Assembly (NCBI RefSeq): GCF_019059575.1
Contig: NW_024881707.1
Coordinates: 62,001-126,000, forward strand
Direction: 5' to 3'
Source: Amphibalanus amphitrite
Taxonomy: Eukaryota > Arthropoda > Thecostraca > Balanomorpha > Balanidae
Length of the DNA stretch: 64,000 nucleotides
Of this stretch, positions 25,606 through 37,110 are shown in pieces; position 1 is the stretch's first letter; the number at the start of each line of letters is the position of its first letter. The notes beneath the pieces were generated by a model. The model saw only the letters and a program-made list of their open reading frames with translations, was not told the origin of the DNA and did not search any database. Both the position numbers and the translations under genes were made by a program.

Positions 25606-25630
25606 TTTCCCCTCGGCCGTGTCACTTGCC

Positions 25631-26030
25631 TTACACATCCAAGCCAAAGAACTCCAGAGCCTTTCGGGCATGTTTAATTATTGAGGTTGATTCCTTCACG
25701 CTCAATGTTGCTTTCTGTACAAATATGAACACATTTTTAGCTTTAGCAAGTGGATGTTTTCCCAAACACAGTATGCGCTATCGCCCATGTCAGCAGCCGG
25801 GTGGCGATATCGCATTCTCCCAAATCACATACAGTTTTTCCTCCTTCCACCACCAGCTTCAAGCCAGCGTTTTCGACGATGTCGACGTCTCCGCGCGTCA
25901 GGACGCTCTCCTCAGACTCCAGGGCCTCAATCAGAGCGGAGATGGCCTCGTCCCCTAGAATGAAGAGTCGGGCGGATGCGTTATTCAACAGGCAGGGAGT
26001 AAAGAAACTTAGATTGACTTCAGAGACCAT
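25631..26030 (-). pseudogene. decayed coding fragment, unknown protein
   Basis: From the ATG at 26030 the frame is open for about 90 codons with protein-like composition, including ARLFILGDEAISALIEALE, a TRGDVDIV motif, VCDLGECD and RLLTWAIAHTVFGK. It hits a stop just after an AAAA run (25757-25760 on the plus strand). One base out of frame, coding character resumes for about 40 more codons to a natural TAA at 25631-25633, so a single inserted base broke it. An AG after a T-rich tract lies a few bases upstream of the ATG (26035-26036), so it may once have been a spliced exon. I do not recognise the family; a transposon protein or a captured host exon are both possible. Confidence 0.5.
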
Positions 26031-26041
26031 GAGCCTACTCC

Positions 26042-27327
26042 AAAAATAAAATAATGCACTTAACATATAAAGTGCAGCTAGATAAAATATTGCACTAATC
26101 AGCAAGAACATATGTTTTGTAAAATCAGCCAAATTTATACCTTAATCAGTTGATCCCAAAATGGAAAGCTGATTCATATTCCTGATTTATCTTCATTTAG
26201 AAGATTTGTCTAAATACCACATGCATAATATAAGCTATATACACATCAATACTTACTGCATTGATTGGTCTTGCATATGAATTTTCTTCATCCAATGCAT
26301 TCATCCATGCATTTGAAGAGCGTTGTGATATTGCTTATCATTGTCAATCACAAGTAATATAGATAATACACAACACTCGACAAGCCAAAAATTAACCTTA
26401 TTTCAGTTCTTCAATATTCGATTACTTGCCATTCACCCAATCTTGCACCAGCCGCTCGTCACTGCACAAAGCGTGATCCAACGCCGGATCGAAACATGGC
26501 GATCGCTTCCGGTGGACGCCAGAACGTGGTACCGCGGGCGTGGTCTTGATGAAAGCCATTACACTGATCAAACCACAACCCCTTCTTCTTAAACCCGATG
26601 CTAGTTCGTGCAAAACCTTCAAAGGGTTTATCTTTCGCGCGCTTTGTGTGACGTAATATCACGTGACTAGGGAGAACGAAGAAGAACCGGTGTTGGTCGA
26701 GTTGAAGTCCCCTGGGGCCGCTAAGACTGCACGCGAAGAAGCAGCACGTGTCTTCGGACTATGTGAAACACTGTGTGTGTTCTTCATGAACCAGACGTTC
26801 TGCTTCGCCTCTAAGCCAGTTTACCCTAATACCCAAAAAACCTAAGTGTGGAATATTTTAAGATGCTTTTGCATTACGTTCTTTCAACTTGTTTTCAGTG
26901 ATACTAAATCTAAAAGGTCTCGTTATTATAGCCTCATGCGGCCTTATTTAGAAGGGAAGCTCCATGTCACTGTCTGCGTTTAACACTTAAACTGTTCGAA
27001 GCCGAGCTATTAGGCGCTGAATTGATAGGGACTACCTATTTGAAGATTCAACCCAAGATTTGAGCATAAAAGAGCAGCACATTGCTCGCTATAGTGTAGT
27101 CTGTTTGGCTTAAAACTGCTTGCATCGCCAAGACGCTCATATGATCATCCATGAATTTTCCGTCCGATTAGCAGCTGCATTGACATGCAAGCAGCGTAAG
27201 CTGTTTTGTTGATCACCAAAACCAGCCCAGACGCCCGGACAACTAATGTTCTTACACTCCTGCAACGGTCGAGAGTTATGAGCCATGCTACGGCTACGAA
27301 CGCTGCGCCCAGGGGATGTTGATCAAG
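26042..27327. other. intronic, nothing recognised
   Basis: No conserved ORF, repeat boundary or RNA gene could be supported between the coding fragment and the palindromic array. Confidence 0.5.
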
Positions 27328-29744
27328 ACAGCCCATATTCAGCCCAGATTCAGCCCGGATTCAGCCCAGATTCGGGACACCTCCGATCAAGCTGAAAATC
27401 GCACACAATGTAGGCCATGACATGTCCAATCCACAGTCCAAGTCATTCGGCGGCACTCCCAGCCGTTTGACCTACAGAGGTCAGCAAAGGTCACGTGGCC
27501 CAAATTTGCACAGCAGATTGTGGCCCACCCAGTAGAGCTAGAGCGCTAAAAATGGCACCAATCGGCTCGCCAGCATCTAATCTTACTTTCCCAACACTCA
27601 TTTGACCTCTCAAGGTCATGCGATGACCTAAGGTCATTTGTGGGCTATGTCGAAAATAAACTTGCACAGCAGTTTTCGAGTAAAGGGATTGACCGAATTC
27701 CAAATCAAAGCACATCATAGGGTAGCCCATAGGCCGTAGTAACTTTCCTTTAAAACCGCTTTTCGATATGTGACCCCGTTTGACCTCGGCAGGTCAAAAT
27801 GTGCAAATAAACGACACTCCATACGTCGCAGCCCGGATTCAGCCCAGATTCGGGACATCTCCGATCAAGCTGAAAATCGCACACAATGTAGGTGATGACA
27901 TGCCAAATCCACAGTCCGAGTCATTCGGTGGCACTCCCAGCCGTTCGACCTACAGAGGTCAGCAAAGGTCACGTGGCCGAAATTTGCACAGCAGATTGTG
28001 GCCCACCCAGTAGAGCTAGAGCGCTAAAAATGGCACCAATCGACTCGCCAGCATCTAATCTTACTTTTTCAACACACATTTGACCTCTCAAGGTCATGCG
28101 ATGACCTAAGGTCATTTGTGGGCTATGTCGAAAATACATTGCACAGCAGTTTTCGAGAAGAGGAATTGACCGAATTCCAAATCAAAGCACATCATCGGGT
28201 AGCTTATAGGCCGTAGTAACTTTCCCTAAAAACCGCTTTTCGATATGTGACCCCGTTTGACCTCGCCAGGTCAAAATGTGCAAATAAACGACACTCCATA
28301 CGTCGCAGCCCGGATTCAGCCCAGATTCGGGACATCTCCGATCAAGCTGAAAATCGCACACAATGTAGGTGCTGACATGCCCAATCCACAGTCCGAATCA
28401 TTCGGTGGCACTCCCAGCCGTTCGACCTACAGAGGTCAGCAAAGGTCACGTGGCCCAAATTTGCACAGCAGATTGTAGCCCACCCAGTAGAGCTAAAGCG
28501 CTAAAAATGGCACCAATCGACTCGCCAGCATCTAATCTTACTTTCCCAACACTCATTTGACCTCTCAAGGTCATGCGATGACCTAAGGTCATTTGTGGGC
28601 TATGTCGAAAATACACTTGCACAGCAGTTTTCGAGTAGAGGGATTGACCGAATTCCAAATCAAAGCACATCATAGGGTAGACCATAGGCCGTAGTAACTT
28701 TCCTTCAAAACTACTTCTCGATATGTGACCCTGTTTGACCTCGGCAGGTCAAAATGTGCAAATAAACGACACTCCATACGTCAAAGCCCGGATTCAGCCC
28801 AGATTCGGGACATCTCCGATCAAGCTAAAAAATCGCACACAATTTAGGTCCTGACATGCCCAATCCACAGTCCGAGTCATTCGGTGGCACTCCCAGCCGT
28901 TTGACCTACAGAGGTCAGCAAAAGTCACGAAGCCCAAATTTGCACAGCAGATTGTGGCCCACCCAGTAAAGCTAGAGCGCTAAAAATGGCACCAATCGAC
29001 TCGCCAGCACCTAATCTTACTTTCCCAACACTCATTTGACCTCTCAAGGTCTTGCGATGACCTAAGGTCATTTGTGGGCTATGTCGAAAATACATTGCAC
29101 AGCAGTTTTCGAGTAGAGGAATTGACCGAATTCCAAATCAAAGCACATCATCGGGTAGCTTATAGGCCGTAGTAACTTTCCCTAAAAGTCGCTTTTCGAT
29201 ATGTGACCCCGTTTGACCTCGGCAGGTCAAAATGTGCAAATAAACGACACTCAATACGCCGCAGCCCGGATTCAGCCCAGATTCGGGACATCTCCGATCA
29301 AGCTGAAAATCGCACACAATGTAGTAGCTGACATGCCCAATCCACAGTCCGAGTCATTCTGTGCCACTCCCGGCCGTTTGACCTACAGAGGTCAGCAAAG
29401 GTAACGTGGCCCAAATTTGCACAGCAGAGTGTGGCCCACCCAGTAGAGCTAGAGCGCTAAAAATGGCACCAATCGACTCGCCAGCATCTAATCTTACTTT
29501 CCCAACACTCATTTTACCTCTCAAGGTCATGCGATGACCTAAGGTCATTTGTGGGCTATGTCGAAAATACATTTGCACAGCAGTTTTTGAGTAGAGGGAT
29601 TGACCGAACTCCAAATAAAAGCACATCATCGGGTAGCCCATAGGCCGTAGTAACTTTCCTTAAAAACCGCTTCTCGATATGTGACCCCGTTTGACGTCGG
29701 CAGGTCAAAATGTGCAAATAAACGACACTCCATACGTCGCAGCA
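27328..29744 (+). repeat. left arm of palindromic 477-bp array (about 5 units)
   Basis: Head-to-tail units of 477-478 bp; the TGACCTCGGCAGGTCA landmark recurs near 27780, 28257, 28735, 29212 and 29690 (the last with one change). The outer end starts with 11-bp CAGCCCNNATT subrepeats. Each unit contains TGACCTcggcAGGTCA, GACCTacagAGGTCAgcaaAGGTCA and TGACCTctcaAGGTCA followed by TGACCTaAGGTCA. Short ORFs repeat because the units repeat and 477 is divisible by three; no long protein is encoded. The arm ends abruptly at 29744, where the units flip orientation. Confidence 0.95.
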
Positions 29745-32700
29745 TTTGCAGACCTCTTCAGGTCAAACGGCTGGGAGTGCCACCAAATGACTCGGACTGT
29801 GGATTGAGCATGTCATGGCCTACATTGTGTGCGAGTTTCAGCTTGATCGGAGGTGTCCCGAATCTGGGCTGAATCCGGGCTGCGACGTATGGAGTGTCGT
29901 TTATTTGCACATTTTGACCTGCCGAGGTCAAACGGGGTCACATATCGAAAAGCGGTTTTAGGGAAAGTTACTACGGCCTATAAGCTACCCGATGATGTGC
30001 TTTGATTTGGAATTCGGTCAATTCCTCTACTCGAAAACTGCTGTGCAATGTATTTTCGACATAGCCCACAAATGACCTTAGGTCATCGCATGACCTTGAG
30101 AGGTCAAATGAGTGATGGGAAAGTAAGATTAGATGCTGGCGAGTCGATTGGTGCCATTTTTAGCGCTCTAGCTCTACTGGGTGGGCCACAATCTGCTGTG
30201 CAAATTTGGGCCACGTGACCTTTGCTGACCTCTCTAGGTCGAACGGCTGGGAGTGCCACCGAATGACTCGGACTGTGAATTGCGCATGTCAGCACCTACA
30301 TTATGTGCGATTTTCAGCTTGATCAGAGATGTCCCGAATCTGGGCTGAATCCGGGCTGCGACGTATGGAGTGTCGTTTATTTGCACATTTTGACCTGCCG
30401 AGGTCAAGCGGGGTCACATATCGAAAAGCGGTTTTTAGGGAAAGTTACTACGGCCTATCTGCTACCCGATGATGTGCTTTGATTTGGAGTTCGGTCAATT
30501 CCTCTACTCGAAAACTGCTGTGCAAGTGTATTTTCGACATAGCCCACAAATGACCTTAGGTCATCGCATGGCCTTGAGAGGTCAAATGGGTGTCGGGAAA
30601 GTAAGATTAGATGCTGGCGAGTCGATTGGTGCCATTTTTAGCGCTCTAGCTCTACTGGGTGGGCCACAATCTGCGGTGCAAATTTGGGTTTCGTGACTTT
30701 TGCTGACCTCTCTAGGTCAAACGGCTGGGAGTGCCGCCGAATGACTTGGACTATGGATTGGGAATGTCATGGCCTACATTGTGTGCGAGTTTCAGCTTGA
30801 TCGGAGGTGTCCCGAATCTGGGCTGAATCCGGGCTGCGACGTATGGAGTGTCGTTTATTTGCACATTTTGACCTGCCGAGGTCAAACGGGGTCACATATC
30901 GAAAAGTGGTTTTTAGGGAAAGTTACTACGGCTTATGGGCTACCCGATGATGTGCTTTGATTTGGAGTTCGGTCAATTCCTCTACTCGAAAACTGCTGTG
31001 CAAGTGTATTTTCGACATAGCCCACAAATGACCTTAGGTCATCACATGACCTTGAGAGGTCAAATGAGTGATGGGAAAGTAAAATTAGATGCTGGCGAGT
31101 CGATTGGTGCCTTTTTTAGCGCTCTAGCTCTACTGGGTGGGCCACAATCTGCTGTGCAAATTTGGGCCACGTGACCTTTGCTGACCTCTGTAGATCAAAC
31201 GGCTGAGAGTGCCGCCGAATGACTTGGACTGTGGATTGGGCATGTCATGGCCTACATTGTGTGCGAGTTTCAGCTTGATCAGAGGTGTCCCGAATCTGGG
31301 CTGAATCCGGGCTGCGACGTATGGAGTATCGTTTATTTGCACATTTTGACCTGCCGAGGTCAAACGGGGTCACATATCGAAAAGCGGTTTTAGGGAAAGT
31401 TACTACGGCCTATGGGCTACCCGATGATGTGCTTTGATTTGGAGTTCGGTCAATTCCTCTACTCGAAAACTGCTGTGCAAGTGTATTTTCGACATAGCCC
31501 ACAAATGACCTTAGGTCATCGCATGACCTTGAGAGGTCAAATGAGTGTTGGGAAAGTAAGATTAGATGCTGGCGAGTCGATTGGTGCCATTTTTAGCGCT
31601 CTAGCTCTACTGGGTGGGCCACAATCTGCTGTGCAAATTTGGGCCACGTGACCTTTGCTGACCTCTGTAGGTCAAACGGGTGGGAGTGCCGCCAAATGAC
31701 TTGGACTGTGGATTGGGCATGTCATGGCCTACATTGTGTGCGAGTTTCAGCCTGATCAGAGGTGTCCCGAATCTGGGCTGAATCCGGGCTGCGACGTATG
31801 GAGTATCGTTTATTTGCACATTTTGACCTGCCGAGGTCAAACGGGGTCACATATCGAAAAGCGGTTTTTACGGAAAGTTACTACGGCCTATGGGCTACCC
31901 GATGATGTGCTTTGATTTGGAGTTCGGTCAATTCCTCTACTCGAAAACTGCTGTGCAAGTATATTTTCGACATAGCCCACAAATGACCTTAGGTCATCAC
32001 ATGACCTTGAGAGGTCAAATGGGTGTTGGGGAAGTAAGACTAGAGGCTGGCGAGTCGATTGGTGCCATTTATAGCGCTCTAGCTCTACTGGGTGGGCCAC
32101 AATCTGCTGTGCAAATTTGGGCCACGTGACCTTTGCTGACCTCTGTAGGTCAAACAACTGGGAGTGCCGCCGAATGACTTGGACTGTGGATTGAGCATGT
32201 CATGGCCTACATTATGTGCGAGTTTCAGTTTGATCGGAGGTGTCCTGAATCTGGGCTGAATCCGGGCTGCGACGTATGGAGTGTCGTTTATTTGCACATT
32301 TTGACCTGCCGAGGTCACACGGGGTCACATATCGAGAAGCGGTTTTGAAGAGAAGTTACTACGGCCTATGAGCTACCCTATGATGTGCTTTGATTTGGAA
32401 TTCGGTCAATCCCTCTACTCGAAAACTGCTGTGCAAGTTTATTTTCGACATAGCCCACAAATGACCTTAGGTCATCGCATGACCTTGAGAGGTCAAATGA
32501 GTGTTGGGAAAGTAAGATTAGATGCTGGCGAGTCAATTGGTGCCATTTCTAGCGCTCTAGCTCTACTGGGTGGGCTACAATCTTCTGTGCAAATTTGGGC
32601 CACGTGACCTTTGCTGACCTCTGTAGGTCAAACGGCTGGGAGTGCCACCAAATGACTCGGACTGTGGATTGGGCATGTCAGGACCTAAATTGTGTGCGAT

Positions 32701-33724
32701 TTTCAGCTTGATCGGAGATGTCCCGAATCTGGGCTGAATCCGGGCTGCGACGTATGGAGTGTCGTTTATTTGCACATTTTGACCTGCCGAGGTCAAACGG
32801 GGTCACATATCGAAAAGCGGTTTTAGGGAAAGTTACTACGGCTTATAAGCTACCCGATGATGTGCTTTGATTTGGAATTCGGTCAATTCCTCTTCTCGAA
32901 AACTGCTGTGCAATGTATTTTCGACATAGCCCACAAATGACCTTAGGTCATCGCATGACCTTGAGAGGTCAAATGAGTGATGGGAAAGTAAGATTAGATG
33001 CTGGCGAGTCGATTGGTGCCATTTTTAGCGCTCTAGCTCTACTGGGTGGGCCACAATCTGCTGTGCAAATTTGGGCCACGTGACCTTTGCTGACCTCTGT
33101 AGGTCGAACGGCTTGGAGTGCCACCGAATGACTCGGACTGTGGATTGGGCATGTCAGCACCTACATTGTATGCGATTTTCAGCTTGATCGGAGATGTCCC
33201 GAATCTGGGCTGAATCCGGGCTGCGACGTATGGAGTGTCGTTTATTTGCACATTTTGACCTGCCGAGGTCAAACGGGGTCACATATCGAGAAGCGGTTTT
33301 GAAGGAAAGTTACTACGGCTTATGGGCTACCCTATGATGTGCTTTGATTTGGAATTCGGTCAATCCCTCTACTCGAAAACTGCTGTGCAAGTGTATTTTC
33401 GACATAGACCACAAATGACCTTAGGTCATCGCATGACCTTGAGAGGTCAAATGAGTGTTGGGAAAGTAAGATTAGATGCTGGCGAGCCGATTGGTGCCAT
33501 TTTTAGCGCTCTAGCTCTACTGGGTGGGCCACAATCTGCTGTGCAAATTTGGGCCACGTGACCTTTGCTGACCTCTGTAGGTCAAACGGCTGGGAGTGCC
33601 GCCGAATGACTTGGACTGTGGATTGGACATGTCATGGCCTACATTGTGTGCGAGTTTCAGCTTGATCGGAGGTGTCCCGAATCTGGGCTGAATCCGGGCT
33701 GAATCTGGGCTGAATATGGGCTGT
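29745..33724 (-). repeat. right, inverted arm of the 477-bp array (about 8 units)
   Basis: The same 477-bp unit in opposite orientation, eight full landmarks from about 29911 to 33260. The outer end (33625-33724) mirrors the outer end of the left arm, including the private variant ggacatg/catgtcc at exactly 93 bp from each end and gagaagagg/cctcttctc at exactly 827 bp from each end. The inversion point has no spacer. The whole 27328-33724 block therefore resembles a foldback transposon with long tandem-built TIRs, or an inverted duplication of satellite DNA. A clear target-site duplication was not found. Confidence 0.93.

Positions 33725-33727
<3 letters not shown>

Positions 33728-33815
<88 letters not shown>
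33728..33815 (+). repeat. (GA)n microsatellite
   Basis: About 44 uninterrupted GA dinucleotides directly between the palindromic array and the 3' end of the LINE. Because the LINE lies on the minus strand, this is a (TC)n tail on its 3' end and may be the element's own terminal microsatellite, as many CR1/L2-group LINEs end in one. Confidence 0.9.
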
Positions 33816-33819
<4 letters not shown>

Positions 33820-33855
33820 TGTATTTGACAGACTCGAGGTCCAGTACCAGTCACA

Positions 33856-36688
33856 TCACATCAAAATTGTACCACTGTACAGGGCAGAGCACCACGCTCT
33901 CCGAATCGATGAATAACATGCCAGATCACTTTCATATAGGGAGGATACGATTCGGTTGTCCGTCTGGCTCAGGCGAGTCATGAATCCATATACGGCCTTT
34001 CGATACATCGCCATAAAGTTATCGATTCTTTCATTCACAAACATGTCGGACGCACTACAGAAACGATGATAACCAAAGAACATTCTAGCTGCATTGTTGA
34101 AACAAACAGCAAATTTCCTTGACACAGAAGAGCGATAAGAATGCCACAGATGCACACCATGTACATTAGAACAATACGTAGAGTATAAGTACCGTTTTAC
34201 ATTATATGAGCACATTGCAAATTTCCTGATCAGGGAGTTTGCCCGACAACAAAGAAGACGATACTGATATTGGATTTCCAGATCATCAGTTTTCTTGGGG
34301 CTGCTGGTGATGTGGAAGCCAAGATATTTGTACTGATCAACATAAGCTAGAACATTTCCACACAGCACAATATCAGGCAGGATCATATTTCGAAACAGTG
34401 GAGGCAGAATCGACATACACACTGATTTCTTGGTATTGAACACAATATCATGATTCCCTGCATAGTCAGCACAAATGACAAATGTCAACCATTTTTTGCA
34501 GACCCTGTGGCGTAGGGGATAGGAGCACCATGTCATCCGCATAATATAGGTGGTTTATACTCCCCAGATAGTGACATCCTACACCACTCAAGTCCAATTT
34601 TTCTGACAGCTGGTCGGTATAAGCATTAAACAGGTACGGAGAGAGTATCCCGCCTTGCCTTACGCCATTCGTCACAGAGAACTCCTCAGAGAGGGTTTTA
34701 CCCCAAAGCACATGATACCTCTGTGAGTCTCGCCACCGAACGAGGAGCCTTACAACGCTATTATCCATTCCCCTACTCAACAGCTTATCAAATAGAGTCC
34801 AATGGTTCACGCGATCAAACGCCTTTCTAGCGTCCAGAAAACAGACAAAGACTGCACTCCTATTGCGCAAATAGTGGTCCACAATTTCTTTTAACGCATA
34901 CACAGCCATATCGGTAGAGTGGCCCTCCTTAAATCCAAACTGATGATCGCTAGTGAGAAGACTTGCTTTACATCGAGTGAGTATGACCCGCTCCAGTATT
35001 TTAGAGCTCACCGTGGCCAAAGCTATTGGCCTATAGTTATCCTTATCAGTCAATTTGCCTGTCCGATCTTTCACAATAGGGCGAAGTATCACCTTCGACA
35101 AAGAAGGAGGCAAGACGCCATGTCTCACCATCATCGAGAAACATAACGATAGATGCGTAGCACATGGAACACCCGCAAACTTAAAATGTTCAGCAGATAG
35201 ACTGTCACAACCTGGAGAGCGACCTGACGACAGCTCATGGATCGATTCTAAAACCTTAGGAACCGAGAACATATCAGCACCTTCACCATCATTACGAAGC
35301 TGATTCAGAACACCTTCTTTACAGTCATCGCCATCAACACTATTCAGAATATCAGCAAAGTGATCCTTCCACATGTTCGCTATATTTTTCTCTCCACTGA
35401 CGCTTCCAATAGACTGGGCCAGTGGCGGATCAGCGTTAAGCTTACGAACTTCTTTCCAAAAAGTTGCTAAGTCGCGCGGGTTTTTAGCAAATTTATCAGC
35501 TAGTGATTTTGCTCGCAGCTCTTTCTCATTCTTAAGACAAAAACGAAGCGCATACTTGAATTGTGACCTAGCCATTCGCAACTGACTGTAGATGTAGCCC
35601 TGACGGGGCTTTCCAACCAGGGACCAAAGGGAGTAAACATCACCGAACAAGGTGTGTTTCTCCTCCACAAACTCGGTCCAACCTGGGATTGTTCGCTTAC
35701 GGCTACCATGCGCTCGTTTGGCCACAGTAGTAAGAGTAGCACTCTTAATAGCATCAATTATCGCTTCATAATAACTATTGATAGCCTCTCTGTGGGCTAC
35801 ACTACAGTCAGTGGCAGCACAGAATATAGCCTCAAAAGGTACGTCAATATTAGACAATTGCTCCCTCGCAGCCATAGCAAAGTTGTTCAGACCAAGTTCG
35901 TCAACAGAAGACCAATCAACTACCCACCTAGGATCAGATTCAGCAGCCTCGTGTGAATCCGGGATAGGATCGGTGGTCATGATTTCCAGATCACAGCACA
36001 CTGGGAAGTGGTCAGAACTCATAATCGACACATCAACCCTAACAGCACGAACGAGAGAGTAAAGACTCTTTGTACAGACTATGTGGTCAATCCAAGATTC
36101 TGTGCAACTGCCATCATTAGTATGAGTGATTGAACTCTGGGGCAATAACAACACATCAGCAATGCGTAAGTCTGCCTCATGACAGAATGATTCAAGTTCA
36201 ATTCCAAAGTCAGATTGCTTGATGATGTCAGCATTAAAGTCGCCTACAATGCAGACATTGGGTGAGTCAAAATCATCGATGATTCCTTTGAGCTTAGCTA
36301 GATAGTACACGTATTGATCAAAGTTTTGTCTCGAGTCATACGGAAGATAAACCCCAACGAGAAGCAGTTTGTGGCCACCTAAATTACATTCTAATCCCAT
36401 AATTCTGTCGTCATCAAAGGAGATAGGTCTTACCCGCGGAGCCAGCTTACTCCTCCACAGGACGGCAACACCTCCATACGGCCTACCCAGAATTACACGG
36501 TCACACGGGTCAATGGATGAAGTGGCAAAAGACATGAAATCATTGTGAACATTATTCAAAAGGGTAAGTTCTTGAGGAAATAACCAGTGTTCCTGCAGGA
36601 ATACAACATCCGAGATATCACACAACTTCTTGATTCCAACTGCATTACGTTTAGAAGATTTGCAGTTATATGAGCTGACTCGTAACAT
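33856..36688 (-). pseudogene. LINE ORF2: endonuclease-reverse transcriptase, frameshifted
   Basis: Endonuclease domain at about residues 1-235 with its catalytic motifs intact: SYNCKS, LQEHWLF, GDFNAD, SWIDHIVC and SSDHFPV. The reverse transcriptase occupies about residues 500-740, with motif A FLDARKAFD near 615, motif B NGVRQGGILSPYLF and the catalytic YADD near 715. Shortly after YADD the frame runs into TGA at 34466-34468. The cause is a 7-bp tandem duplication (acaaatg at 34471-34477 and 34478-34484); the second frame continues to 33856 as a Cys/Tyr/Arg-rich thumb and C-terminal region of over 190 residues. Only this one break is visible, so the copy died recently. Confidence 0.9.
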
Positions 36689-36738
36689 GGTGACACGTTT
36701 GATTTAAGTAAACAACAACCAGAGTCAGGATCACTACC

Positions 36739-37110
36739 TTAGTAGTGCGCACCCGACCCAGCCGGGCGAATGTTCTCAGGTGGTGCTGATGTACTACTGT
36801 CCGATGATTGACGACTCGAGAAGAACCGGCGGATCACAAGACCCAGCGCCCAGAGGTCTGGATCCAGGACGTCATCACAGGATGGGTTCAAAATGTCAAG
36901 CCTATATGATTCATAGGTATCGTACCTTGTTTTCAGTCGAAGCACCTTCACATCATCAGCACCAGTCTGCTCCATGGCGTACTTCCTCACGGCCTCCTCT
37001 CCAGTACCAGGTGGAAGCCGCGAGATGAAGACCGGGACGCGTTTCACAGCTGCTACAGCTTTGATGGAGTCTGAAGTCCTGGAGCCAATGACAGCCTTCT
37101 TGACGGACAT
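36739..37110 (-). CDS. LINE ORF1, small RRM-like protein
   Basis: A 123-residue ORF 50 bp upstream of ORF2. The middle (about residues 25-95) has the look of an RNA-recognition-motif fold: VPVFISRLPPGTGEEAVRKY resembles an RNP2 strand followed by helix 1, and the stretch with DDVKVLRL then YRLDI resembles later strands. The C-terminal part is Ser-rich. ORF1 proteins of CR1/Jockey-group LINEs are RNA chaperones that bind the element RNA. This one is shorter than most, so it is either a compact ORF1 or the 3' part of a 5'-truncated one. No in-frame damage is visible. Confidence 0.65.
   Translation of the reverse strand: MSVKKAVIGSRTSDSIKAVAAVKRVPVFISRLPPGTGEEAVRKYAMEQTGADDVKVLRLKTRYDTYESYRLDILNPSCDDVLDPDLWALGLVIRRFFSSRQSSDSSTSAPPENIRPAGSGAHY

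Larger units (their letters stand above)
33816..37110 (-). mobile_element. CR1/L2-like non-LTR retrotransposon
   Basis: Contains a short ORF1 (36739-37110), an endonuclease-reverse transcriptase ORF2 (33856-36688, frameshifted), a 3' UTR of only about 40 bp and a (TC)n end. The apurinic-type endonuclease plus the RT without a visible RNase H domain fits the CR1/L2/Jockey group; subfamily assignment needs phylogeny. The 5' boundary and a target-site duplication could not be defined. It lies in the same orientation as mbl, inside its intron. Confidence 0.88.

Noticed and set aside
33716-33916. ORFs of alternating ER or LS residues
   Set aside because: They are translations of the (GA)n microsatellite.
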